Positions 1 to 7,732 of a stretch of DNA of 64,000 bases are shown here, piece by piece. Numbering within the stretch: the stretch's first letter is position 1; each line of letters starts with the position of its first letter. The notes beneath the pieces are model-generated. The model did not search any database and was not told the origin of the DNA. It worked only from the letters and a program-made list of their open reading frames with translations. The translations under genes were made by a program, and so were the position numbers. This DNA is from Castellaniella sp049650445. Lineage in GTDB: Bacteria; Pseudomonadota; Gammaproteobacteria; Burkholderiales; Burkholderiaceae_B. The stretch lies in contig NZ_JBASAD010000027.1 in assembly GCF_049650445.1 (NCBI RefSeq), positions 1-64,000 on the forward strand, in the 5' to 3' direction.

Positions 1-459
1 CCCTGCCAGGCCGGCCTGGCGGCGACCACGGCCCAGGCCTTCCTGAAGGACCCGGCCGGACTGGGCGCCGAGGTCTTCGGCGCCAGCGCCCTGATCGTGC
101 GCTGCGCCTCGACTGACGAGTTCGCCACCGTCGCCCAGGCGCTGGAGGGCCAGTTGACCGCCACCCTGCATCTGCAGGCCGGCGCCGACGACGCGCTGGC
201 GGCCAGGCTGCTGCCGGTCCTGGAGCTGAAGGCCGGCCGCATCCTGGCCAACGGCTTTCCGACCGGCGTCGAAGTGTGCGACGCCATGGTCCACGGCGGG
301 CCGTTCCCCGCCACCTCCGACCCGCGCACGACCTCGGTGGGCACGCTGGCGATCACGCGCTTCCTGCGCCCCGTGTGCTATCAGGACATCGCCGACGGCC
401 TGCTGCCGCCCGCACTGCAGGCGGACAACCCCTGGGGCATCCCCCGCGCGGAACGCTAG
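1..459 (+). CDS. Aldehyde dehydrogenase (NADP+), C-terminal fragment
   Basis: The reading frame is open from the left edge, so only the last 152 residues are present and the catalytic Cys and Glu lie outside the window. The visible part resembles the C-terminus of the NADP-dependent ketoglutaric-semialdehyde dehydrogenase group: a stretch ending LKAGRILANGFPTGVEV, then a histidine-glycine-glycine PFPAT segment and a SVGTLAITRFLRPVCYQ tail. That family oxidises 2-oxoglutarate semialdehyde or related aldehydes at the end of sugar-acid or hydroxyproline catabolism. It ends 22 bp before the convergent dabA stop. The family call is firm; the substrate cannot be assigned from this fragment. Confidence 0.85.
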   Translation, partial: PCQAGLAATTAQAFLKDPAGLGAEVFGASALIVRCASTDEFATVAQALEGQLTATLHLQAGADDALAARLLPVLELKAGRILANGFPTGVEVCDAMVHGGPFPATSDPRTTSVGTLAITRFLRPVCYQDIADGLLPPALQADNPWGIPRAER

Positions 460-481
460 GACGCGCGCCGCGCGGGCGCGG

Positions 482-2998
482 TCAGACGTCGAGCGGCAGC
501 CAGCGGCCGCGCTCGTAGCGCCGCAGACCGTCGCCCTCGTAGCGCCACAACAGCAGCCAGCCGTTGTCGCACAACTGGCCCAGCACGGCATGACGCGCGA
601 TGATGCCTTCGATCGAGGCAGCGGGCGCATCGATCACGACGGTCAGCCGCACAGGCTGGTGATACCAGTCCTCGCCATCATGCAAGGACTGCTGCGGCAG
701 GCCGATGCGCAAGTCGCCGCCGTTGCCCTCGAACACTCCGACGTGCCCATCCACGACATTGTGCAGCACCTTGCTGCCCGCGCCGAAATGCACGGGATCG
801 CAGGTGGAGGCGTGATACTGCCAGGAGAGCCAGTGGGTCACCACCATGGGGCCCATCATCAGCGCCTCGAGCACTTTGCCGTCCGCATCGAAACACGCAT
901 CGTAGTCGTGCAGATAGGCGCGGTCGAGCACCCGCCCCCTGCTGCGATCGCGTGGGCCGATGATGAATGCCGCATTGCGGGTAAGGCCCCACTCCGGCCG
1001 GGTCTGCGAGCCATCGTTGGCCCTGCGCCGGAAAGCCCTGAGCAAGTCCGCCGGCTCGAGATCGGCGTTCATCGACAGCTTCGGCGCGCGCTCGCGGCGA
1101 ACGCGGTCGCCCGCCTGTGCGAAGGTCCGCTCCGTCTTTTCCCAACGCTCGCGCGCGGACTCCGGCAGGAGATCCAGGTCGAAACCGGTCACCTCGTCCG
1201 TGGTCGTATTGTGCAGGGCGCCCATGAAAACCGTACCGTCCGGAATATTCAGCCCATGCGCACGCAGCCCCTCCCGGACCTGCGGATCATTCAGCAAATG
1301 AGCCAGGGCGCGGGCATTGGCATCGCCGGGCCTGCCATGGCAGGCCCCGCAATCGAGTGTCGAAGCGTGCGCATTGTTGGTGCTGTGTCCCGCATGACCG
1401 CACAGGATCACCAGAGGCGCCAGACGATCGTCGAGACCCATCGCATGCAGGATGCCGGCGGCCAGTTCCACCCGCGCACCGGCATCCAGCCCGGTAATCA
1501 TGGGCCGGCAGTGATCCGGGACAGCGGCGGGCATGCCGAGCCGATCCGCGGCCACGCGCGGCGTGGCTGGAGGACGGATCCACTGCACGATCTTGCCCAG
1601 ATAGCCGATCCCGAAGGTCTCGACAAAGGAAAAGGTCGTGTTCGGCCACCGCACGACACCCAGCCATTGATCGATTCGGGCGAGCCGACGACGGCGGACC
1701 GCCACAGCCTGAGCCGATTGCACCTCATCGGCACGAGCCTGGCCCGGCGCCGTGACGACATCTTTCATTGCAACGCTCGGGTAGGCGACCCCGGGCAACT
1801 GCGGTCGGCGCACTTCGGTACCCAGCGGGTTGTAATGCACCGGGAGGCCAAAGAAACCCGCGAAGGCATGGGCTTCGATACCCGACCAGCATGCTTCCAG
1901 CGCGCGCCGCATGAGCTCACTGCGCGTATCGATGCAAAACACCGCCTGCACCTCCGGCGGCCGGGGTGTTTTGGCGGGTGCCGGTGAGCGCAAGGTGTGC
2001 GCGAACTCCCGCTGGAAACTGATTTCGAGCGCCCGTTGCCACACTTCATCGACCACCAGGGCCGCATCCGCTTCCGCGACGCGATGATCGAAATCCTGCC
2101 AGGCGGCGCCCAGTGCGGCGCGCGCGGATCGCCGCGCGGCGGGCGGCACGGTGCGGGCCAGCACGGCTTCCCAGGCGATCCGGCACGCCAGCAGATCGGA
2201 CAGCCGGGGGTCCTCCTGTCCAGCCGGCACCTTCTGCCAGCCCACGTAGGCGCACCAGGCGGCCCATCCGTTGATCGAAAGCAGCAACGCCTCGAAATAC
2301 GCCTGCCAGACTGGAGCCTCAAGCCGAAGTTCGCCCAGCGCCCAGCGCAGGGCATCTTCCGCTCTCGAGGGCATTTGCCGCATCTGCGCGATCAATCCCG
2401 GCAGCCCCATCCTCGAGCTCTGGCCATGATCTCCGATCATGCTTTCACGCCAGAAGCTGTAGAGCGAGGGGCTGCCCGAAGCACGCCAATCCGCCTGGTG
2501 ACGATCAAAGTACGCGGCGCAAGCCTGGCTCAGCTGGAACACGATGGCCTCGCGCCAGGGCCAGCGCTGATTTTCCTGCGCGGCATCATCGAGCAGGTCG
2601 ACCAGCAAGGGCTCGCGGCGTACCCTGGGCAACATGGACAATTCCGCGATACAGGGCTCCGCCGTGACATTGCACGCTTCGTGCGCAGCCTGAGCCCGCA
2701 GCGCCGCATCCAGATCCGCACGCGTGATGTGCCCGGCGGACCACTTCCGCCGGATGTAATCCCGCTGAGGGAACACGTGAAAGTCCCCCAGCACCGCCAG
2801 CCGCGCCGCCACCTGGCGGATCGGCCGATCGATCCGCCGCCAGTGGGGGTTGACCGCCACCGCCTGATCCAGCGGCCAGGCCGGCATGATGCGGGCGCAA
2901 GCACCCTGGACGGCATTTTTGAGGGCCCCGTCATACTGGATTTCAGTTGCCACAAAAGCCTCTTCCGATGACTCCGGGGTTGCGGGAATGGCGCTCAT
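482..2998 (-). CDS. dabA: DabA, inorganic carbon transporter subunit (DUF2309/UPF0753)
   Basis: Cytoplasmic zinc protein that pairs with membrane protein DabB to accumulate inorganic carbon, thought to hydrate CO2 to bicarbonate in one direction using the ion gradient. At 838 aa it has the full family length. The four expected zinc or active-site positions are visible: Cys355 and Asp357 in FCIDTRSE, His535 in LCGHAGHS, and Cys550 in the following LDCGAC stretch. The beta-carbonic-anhydrase-like Cys-x-Asp arrangement is intact, so the protein is probably active. Its ATG overlaps the dabB stop codon in an ATGA, indicating translational coupling. The pair is divergent from a LysR regulator and a carbonic anhydrase, which fits a CO2-supply module. 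Confidence 0.93.
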   Translation of the reverse strand: MSAIPATPESSEEAFVATEIQYDGALKNAVQGACARIMPAWPLDQAVAVNPHWRRIDRPIRQVAARLAVLGDFHVFPQRDYIRRKWSAGHITRADLDAALRAQAAHEACNVTAEPCIAELSMLPRVRREPLLVDLLDDAAQENQRWPWREAIVFQLSQACAAYFDRHQADWRASGSPSLYSFWRESMIGDHGQSSRMGLPGLIAQMRQMPSRAEDALRWALGELRLEAPVWQAYFEALLLSINGWAAWCAYVGWQKVPAGQEDPRLSDLLACRIAWEAVLARTVPPAARRSARAALGAAWQDFDHRVAEADAALVVDEVWQRALEISFQREFAHTLRSPAPAKTPRPPEVQAVFCIDTRSELMRRALEACWSGIEAHAFAGFFGLPVHYNPLGTEVRRPQLPGVAYPSVAMKDVVTAPGQARADEVQSAQAVAVRRRRLARIDQWLGVVRWPNTTFSFVETFGIGYLGKIVQWIRPPATPRVAADRLGMPAAVPDHCRPMITGLDAGARVELAAGILHAMGLDDRLAPLVILCGHAGHSTNNAHASTLDCGACHGRPGDANARALAHLLNDPQVREGLRAHGLNIPDGTVFMGALHNTTTDEVTGFDLDLLPESARERWEKTERTFAQAGDRVRRERAPKLSMNADLEPADLLRAFRRRANDGSQTRPEWGLTRNAAFIIGPRDRSRGRVLDRAYLHDYDACFDADGKVLEALMMGPMVVTHWLSWQYHASTCDPVHFGAGSKVLHNVVDGHVGVFEGNGGDLRIGLPQQSLHDGEDWYHQPVRLTVVIDAPAASIEGIIARHAVLGQLCDNGWLLLWRYEGDGLRRYERGRWLPLDV

Positions 2999-4596
2999 GA
3001 TCCGGACTTCCCCCAGGCCGATTCACCCGGATTCCAGGCCTGATTCCGGGCCTCGGGCCCGGCGCCCGCCCAGCGGACGGGCCACAGCTTCAGCACCCAA
3101 TAGGTATAGCCTTCGTCCATGTAGAAGCCCGAATACACCCAGCGGCGCAGCGTCACGACTGATTGCGGCCGGATCTGAAAGGCCACCATCGCGAGGTACA
3201 TGGCGCTCATGCCCACCAGGGCGACAACGCCGGCGGGAGCCAGCGGATCGTTGGCAGCCCCGATCGGCGCATGATCGACGAGCACGGCGGCGAGGGTCAG
3301 AAACGAAGCCATGCCGAGCGCGGCGAGCACTCTCGCGGCGACGGCCCCGGAAGGATCGGCGCCGGCTTTCGGCACCCACAGGATCGGCGCCCAGGCAAGC
3401 GCCAGCACGGCGCTCCACCACCATGGCCAGGTCTCGTGTCCGACAGCCGCGCGCAGCAGGAACACGATCCCCAGGGCAACGGGCACGGCGACGATCATGC
3501 TGAGGCCCGAATTGCGAGCCTCTCCCGTCAGGAGCTTGCGTTCGCATTCCCCGACCGTGCTGGACGCATTGAGGAAGTTGTGCGCCTTGTACAAGGAGTG
3601 GCCGAGCAGATGCAGCGCCGCGAACAGGTACAGACCCAGGCCGCACTCCAGCAGCATGAAACCCATCTGCGCAATCGTGGACCAGGCCAGATGCACTTTC
3701 TGGCTGACGCGGGTCAGCAGAACCATGCCGGCCACCATCGCCGACACCAGTCCGAACACGACCAGCAACCAGCGGGCGGCGAGCGAAACACCCAGCAAGG
3801 GGGCGAACAGGACCAGCACATATCCCCCCAGATTCACGACCCCGGCATGCAGCAGCGCCGATACCGGCGTGGGGGCTTCCATCACCTGAGCCAGCCAGCC
3901 GTGAACCGGCATCAGCGCCGTGCGCGCGATGACCGCCAAAGCCAGGCAGACGCCGCTCCATGCCAGGGCTTCGGAGGCGTGACCCTCGGCAATGTGGGCC
4001 CACAGGACGGAGAAGGATCCGCTCCCCGTCTCGGACCACGCCAGCGCGGCGGCCACGATCAGCAGCAGGTCGGCCACGCGATCCGTCACGCGTTTCTTGT
4101 GTGCGGCGAGCAATGCGAAGGGCCGGTCGCCGTAGAAACACAGCAGAGGATGCATGGCGCCGCCGATGGCGGCCCAGGCGGCGATCAGGACAACCCAGTG
4201 GTTGGCCAGGAGCAGCAGATGCACGGCCGCCAGCACGGCCGTCAGCGCACCGATGTAGACCGGCTGCCGCGCTTCGCCCTTGAGGTGATTGGAAGAATAG
4301 ACACCGATCGCGGTGCCCAGCAGTTGCACCAGCAGACTGACCCAGGCGCCGAACGTATTCACGGCCAGCCAGTCGCCCAGACCTGACTGGATGACGCCGG
4401 GCGCTTCGGAAACGGACAGCTGCGTCGCCAGCCCAAGCAACGCGCACACCAGCGCGGCGAATGTGAGCGCGTTGAATCGTTTCCATAGACGATCGACCGG
4501 TGCCTGGCTGCGCCATGACGATGCCGCGACCATCGCCATCAACACCACGGGCGCCAGCGCCAGCATGAAATTCAATTCATTCAAATGATGCAACAC
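2995..4596 (-). CDS. dabB: DabB, NuoL-like membrane subunit of the inorganic carbon transporter
   Basis: Polytopic inner-membrane protein of 533 aa from the proton-conducting NuoL/Mrp antiporter family; nearly the whole length is hydrophobic helices. With DabA it forms the energised DIC-accumulation complex, with DabB as the cation-conducting part. Family-typical features include a broken-helix region around HGWLAQVMEAPTPVSALLHA, and a lysine in a later helix (VSQKVHLAWSTIAQMGFM). The start is GTG, supported by GGGAG six bases upstream; no ATG fits better. First gene of the leftward dabB-dabA operon. It is not a Complex I gene: no other nuo genes are nearby and DabA is coupled to it. Confidence 0.9.
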   Translation of the reverse strand: MLHHLNELNFMLALAPVVLMAMVAASSWRSQAPVDRLWKRFNALTFAALVCALLGLATQLSVSEAPGVIQSGLGDWLAVNTFGAWVSLLVQLLGTAIGVYSSNHLKGEARQPVYIGALTAVLAAVHLLLLANHWVVLIAAWAAIGGAMHPLLCFYGDRPFALLAAHKKRVTDRVADLLLIVAAALAWSETGSGSFSVLWAHIAEGHASEALAWSGVCLALAVIARTALMPVHGWLAQVMEAPTPVSALLHAGVVNLGGYVLVLFAPLLGVSLAARWLLVVFGLVSAMVAGMVLLTRVSQKVHLAWSTIAQMGFMLLECGLGLYLFAALHLLGHSLYKAHNFLNASSTVGECERKLLTGEARNSGLSMIVAVPVALGIVFLLRAAVGHETWPWWWSAVLALAWAPILWVPKAGADPSGAVAARVLAALGMASFLTLAAVLVDHAPIGAANDPLAPAGVVALVGMSAMYLAMVAFQIRPQSVVTLRRWVYSGFYMDEGYTYWVLKLWPVRWAGAGPEARNQAWNPGESAWGKSGS

Positions 4597-4756
4597 GGGA
4601 AACTCCCAGAAGTATCTTTCTGCGCCACACCAGCCACCCCGCGTCTTCTTTCACAGAGGCCATGGTCTGGCGCAAAAACGGTAACCGTATTCTTGAAGTT
4701 TTCGTATGTTCTGTAAATTACATTTATAATATTGAAAGGTTCTATAAAAAAGAACA
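4597..4756. promoter_or_regulatory. Divergent promoter region between dabB and the LysR gene
   Basis: This 160-bp AT-rich spacer separates the leftward dab operon from the rightward regulator. A consensus -10 hexamer TATAAT lies at 4725-4730 for the rightward gene, with only a weak -35 candidate about 18 bases upstream. A small dyad TGTAAATTACA (5-bp arms, one-base centre) at 4712-4722 sits against that -10 and is a plausible LysR-family binding site. Such regulators usually bind the shared spacer and control both directions; the binding itself is inferred. Confidence 0.55.
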
Positions 4757-5713
4757 ATGGACATCAACCAGCTCAACTTCAAGCATCTGTTCTATTTCTG
4801 GCGCGTGGCCAAAGAGGGCTCTCTCACGCGCGCGGCCGAACAGATCCATACCTCCCAGTCCGCCCTTTCGACGCAGATCCGGCAACTGGAGAGCCGTCTT
4901 GGCATGCCTTTGTTCGATCGCCAAGGGCGTCATCTGGAACTCACGGCGACGGGCCAGCAGGTCTTCGCCTACGCCGAAAACATCTTCGCGCTGGGCGAAC
5001 AGATGCTCGGGTGGCTCGATGGCCGGGATGAAGGCACGACCCGCGTCCGCGTAGGCAGCGTGGCGACCATGTCACGAAATTTTCAGGTCAACTGGCTGCG
5101 CCCGCTGCTGCGCGACCCGACCATCGTGCTTTCGGTGGATTCCGGGTCGCTGGAAACCCTCGTGGAACGGCTCCTGCGCCACCAGTTGGACGTCGTGCTC
5201 GCCAACGAGCCCGTGCCTTCCGATCCGACCCGCCCGACGTCCTCCCGATTCCTTGGCAGCCAGGTCATTTCCCTGGTTGGCCGGGCCGACCGCTGGGCGG
5301 GTACCGCACTGCGGGTGCCGGAAGACCTGGACGCCGTCGAAATGGCCATGCCCAGCGTGCGCCACAGCGTGCGCCTGCAATTCGATGCCCTGTGCTTTTC
5401 GGCCGGCGTCCAGCCCAGGCTGCGCGCCGAGGTCGACGACATGACCATGCTGCGTCTGATCGCACGCGACAGCGGCTGGATCACGGTACTGCCGGAAGTG
5501 GTCGTGCAGGATGAACTGCACTCGGGCGCACTGGTGCACGTCGGCGAATCCTCTCAGCTGACGGAACACTTCTATGCCATCATGGTCCGGCACGGCCATC
5601 TGGCGGGCCCGCTCGACCGGCTGCTGTCGCGCGAGACGGCCGGCGGCATCTTCACCGACGCATCCACCCCCATTCAACCCTCAAGGACCCCATCGTGTTC
5701 CCCCAACGACTGA
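4757..5713 (+). CDS. LysR-family regulator, NhaR-like, next to dabBA
   Basis: DNA-binding transcriptional regulator of 318 aa. An N-terminal winged helix-turn-helix occupies about residues 5-65, beginning MDINQLNFKHLFYFWRVAKE, with the recognition helix around TSQSALSTQIRQLESRLG. The rest is the periplasmic-binding-protein-like effector domain. The NFKHLFYFW start is typical of the NhaR branch, which responds to cations in enteric bacteria; here the neighbours suggest control of inorganic carbon uptake instead. The gene is divergent from dabBA and its last 19 bp overlap the carbonic anhydrase start, so the two rightward genes are probably translationally coupled. Effector unknown. Confidence 0.88.
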   Translation: MDINQLNFKHLFYFWRVAKEGSLTRAAEQIHTSQSALSTQIRQLESRLGMPLFDRQGRHLELTATGQQVFAYAENIFALGEQMLGWLDGRDEGTTRVRVGSVATMSRNFQVNWLRPLLRDPTIVLSVDSGSLETLVERLLRHQLDVVLANEPVPSDPTRPTSSRFLGSQVISLVGRADRWAGTALRVPEDLDAVEMAMPSVRHSVRLQFDALCFSAGVQPRLRAEVDDMTMLRLIARDSGWITVLPEVVVQDELHSGALVHVGESSQLTEHFYAIMVRHGHLAGPLDRLLSRETAGGIFTDASTPIQPSRTPSCSPND

Positions 5714-6333
5714 CTGACGGCTACCGCTCCTTCCTGCACGGCCGGCTCGCCACCGAACGTGCGCGCTACCTCGACCTGGCCGAACACGGCCAGCACCCCA
5801 ACATCATGCTGATCAGTTGCGGAGACTCCCGCGTGGCGCCCGAAACCATTTTCGATGCGGGTCCAGGTGAAATGTTCGTGGTGCGCAACATCGCCGGCAT
5901 CGTTCCGCCCTGCGACGAGGACCCCGAAACCGCCTTCCACGGCACCAGCGCCTGCGTGGAGTTCGGCGTCAACGCCTTGGAAGTCGGCCACATCGTCATC
6001 ATGGGGCACGCCAGTTGCGGCGGCGTGGCCGCCTACGCCAACCAGGCCGCCCCCTTGTCCAAGCGCGATTTCATCGGCAAATGGATGTCCCAGATCAAAC
6101 CCGTGGCCGACGCGGTCGGCCCCTGCACGGGCGAACGCGCCGACTGGCTGCGCCGGATGGAATGGGGCGTAGTGGAATACAGCATGCGCAACCTGCTGAC
6201 CTTCCCCGCCGTGCGCGAGCGCGTCGAGGCCGGGCGGCTCGCCATCCACGGCGCGTATTTCGGCGTCGCCACGGGCGTGCTGTTCGTGCGCGACCCGCAG
6301 ACCGGTCGCTTCGAGCCCTACGCCGAATCCTGA
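5695..6333 (+). CDS. Beta-class carbonic anhydrase
   Basis: Zinc enzyme interconverting CO2 and bicarbonate in the cytoplasm. All four signature residues are seen: Cys42 and Asp44 (SCGDSRV, with the Arg partner), then His105 and Cys108 (GHASCGG). The length of 212 aa is normal for the family. The start is GTG within the end of the LysR gene (19-bp overlap), so expression probably depends on the regulator's own message. Together with dabAB it forms a carbon-supply set. The 3' end overlaps the convergent Nudix gene by 16 bp. Confidence 0.93.
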   Translation: MFPQRLTDGYRSFLHGRLATERARYLDLAEHGQHPNIMLISCGDSRVAPETIFDAGPGEMFVVRNIAGIVPPCDEDPETAFHGTSACVEFGVNALEVGHIVIMGHASCGGVAAYANQAAPLSKRDFIGKWMSQIKPVADAVGPCTGERADWLRRMEWGVVEYSMRNLLTFPAVRERVEAGRLAIHGAYFGVATGVLFVRDPQTGRFEPYAES

Positions 6334-6917
6334 TCCGGATTCCGCTGCCAATCAAGCGTCCATCGACCGCCGCGCACGTTCTGTAGCCACAGCAGGCAGG
6401 TCTGGGTCTTGGCGTCGGTGAGCGCGCCGTCGCGGCAGGCTTCGAACACGGCATCATCGGACAGCGTGCGGACATCCAGAAATTCGTCTGCGTCCAGATG
6501 CCGTTCGCCAAGGGTCAGGCCCCGGGCGAAGAAAACATGAATGATCTCGGTGGAATAGGCGATGGCCAGGTGCATGCCCCCGGCATGCGCCCATTCCGCC
6601 GCCGTGTACCCGGTTTCCTCGCGCAGTTCGCGCCGGGCGCAAAGCCAGGGGTCTTCGCCCGGTTCCAGCTTGCCGGCCGGAAACTCCGTCATGACGCGGC
6701 CCACAGGGTAGCGGAACTGCCGCTCGACCAGCACGTGGTGGTCGTCCAGCAGCGGGATCACCACCACCGCGCCCGGATGCACGATGTATTCGCGTGTCGA
6801 AACGCCGCCATCGGGCATGCGCACCGTGTCGCGGCGCGCCTTCAGGAAGCCGCCCTCGCACAGGGTCTCGCTATGCAGCAGGGTCTCGATCAGATGCGCG
6901 TCGGAAGTGTCGGTCAT
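6318..6917 (-). CDS. nudF: Nudix hydrolase, probable ADP-ribose pyrophosphatase
   Basis: Cytoplasmic hydrolase splitting ADP-ribose or a related nucleoside diphosphate sugar into AMP and a sugar phosphate. The 199-aa protein has a complete Nudix box at residues 82-104 (G82, E88, R96-E97, E100-E101, G103). Upstream elements VVVIPLLDDHHVLVERQFRYPVG and MTEFPAGKLEPGE match the ADP-ribose pyrophosphatase subfamily: the RQFRYPV strand and the E-PAGK lead-in are characteristic. A monocistronic leftward gene, convergent with and slightly overlapping the carbonic anhydrase gene. Exact substrate within the family is inferred. Confidence 0.85.
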   Translation of the reverse strand: MTDTSDAHLIETLLHSETLCEGGFLKARRDTVRMPDGGVSTREYIVHPGAVVVIPLLDDHHVLVERQFRYPVGRVMTEFPAGKLEPGEDPWLCARRELREETGYTAAEWAHAGGMHLAIAYSTEIIHVFFARGLTLGERHLDADEFLDVRTLSDDAVFEACRDGALTDAKTQTCLLWLQNVRGGRWTLDWQRNPDQDSA

Positions 6918-7017
6918 GGGGGGGCTGGGTCAGGAGGACGGGTTCGGGAGCGGCAACGCGGACGTCCCGCCGATGACGGGGCCGCACGGCCTTCATCATA
7001 CGGCGCGGCGCGACGGA

Positions 7018-7674
7018 TCAGAACACAGGCCCGCCCGCACCCATCCGATCGGCCCGCCAGGCGCGTGCCGCCGACTCCAGTGCGCCCCAGGTGCGCAGGC
7101 CCCGTTGTTGCGCGCGCCGCAGCACCACCAGGGCGATCTCTGCGGTCAGCAGGGCATCGGCGACCGCCGCATGCCGCGCGGACGCCGCCAGGCCGAAGAC
7201 CGCGCCCCAGGCATCCAGGCCTGCATGCGGGCCAAGCTGCCTGGCCCGGTCCGGGAACAGCATCGGCGCCAGCACCGCCAGATCCAGCACCACGCCGTCC
7301 CAGCGGCGACTCAGGTGCGTCTTCAGCGCCTGGGTCAGCAGCGCGCGGTCGAAGCCGGCATGAAAGGCCAGCCAAACCGCATCGCCCGCGAAATCCAGCA
7401 GGCCCGCCAGGGCGTCCCGCGGCGCCGTCCCGCGTTCCAGGTCGGCCCGCGTCAGGCCGTGGAACAAGCGGCTGGCGAGCCCCAGCGGTCCCGGTGCGCG
7501 CACGATCCGGTCATACTGGCGGCCCAGCGGGATCGCCAGATCCTCGATGCGGACCGCGCCGATGGACAGGATGCGGTCCCGCCGGATATCCAGGCCGCTG
7601 GCCTCCAGGTCGAAAACCACGGCTGGATGACTGCGGAAATCCCGGGCGCGCCATGCTTCGCGTCTCAGCCACAT
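7018..7674 (-). CDS. DnaQ-like 3'-5' exonuclease (DEDDh)
   Basis: Exonuclease-fold protein of 218 aa related to DNA polymerase III epsilon. The DEDDh residues can be seen: Asp and Glu in VVFDLEASGLD, the second Asp in FHAGFDRALL, and His followed by Asp in ARHAAVADALLTAEI. The ATG at 7672-7674 begins MWLRREAWRARDF; a longer in-frame reading into the DUF294 gene is arginine/cysteine-rich and does not look coding, so I reject it. It lies 58 bp downstream of the cNMP/CBS/DUF294 gene on the same strand, a pairing often seen in proteobacteria. Its role is probably nucleotide or RNA turnover rather than replication proofreading; this is inference. Confidence 0.85.
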   Translation of the reverse strand: MWLRREAWRARDFRSHPAVVFDLEASGLDIRRDRILSIGAVRIEDLAIPLGRQYDRIVRAPGPLGLASRLFHGLTRADLERGTAPRDALAGLLDFAGDAVWLAFHAGFDRALLTQALKTHLSRRWDGVVLDLAVLAPMLFPDRARQLGPHAGLDAWGAVFGLAASARHAAVADALLTAEIALVVLRRAQQRGLRTWGALESAARAWRADRMGAGGPVF

Positions 7675-7732
7675 CGCCGGCCTCGCGGGGACGGTACGGC
7701 CGCGCCGTCCCCCGTGGACGTGGGCGCGCGGC

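Noticed and set aside
482..2998. Plus-strand frames opposite dabA
   Set aside because: DabA has all four signature residues and normal length; the antisense frames show no family pattern.
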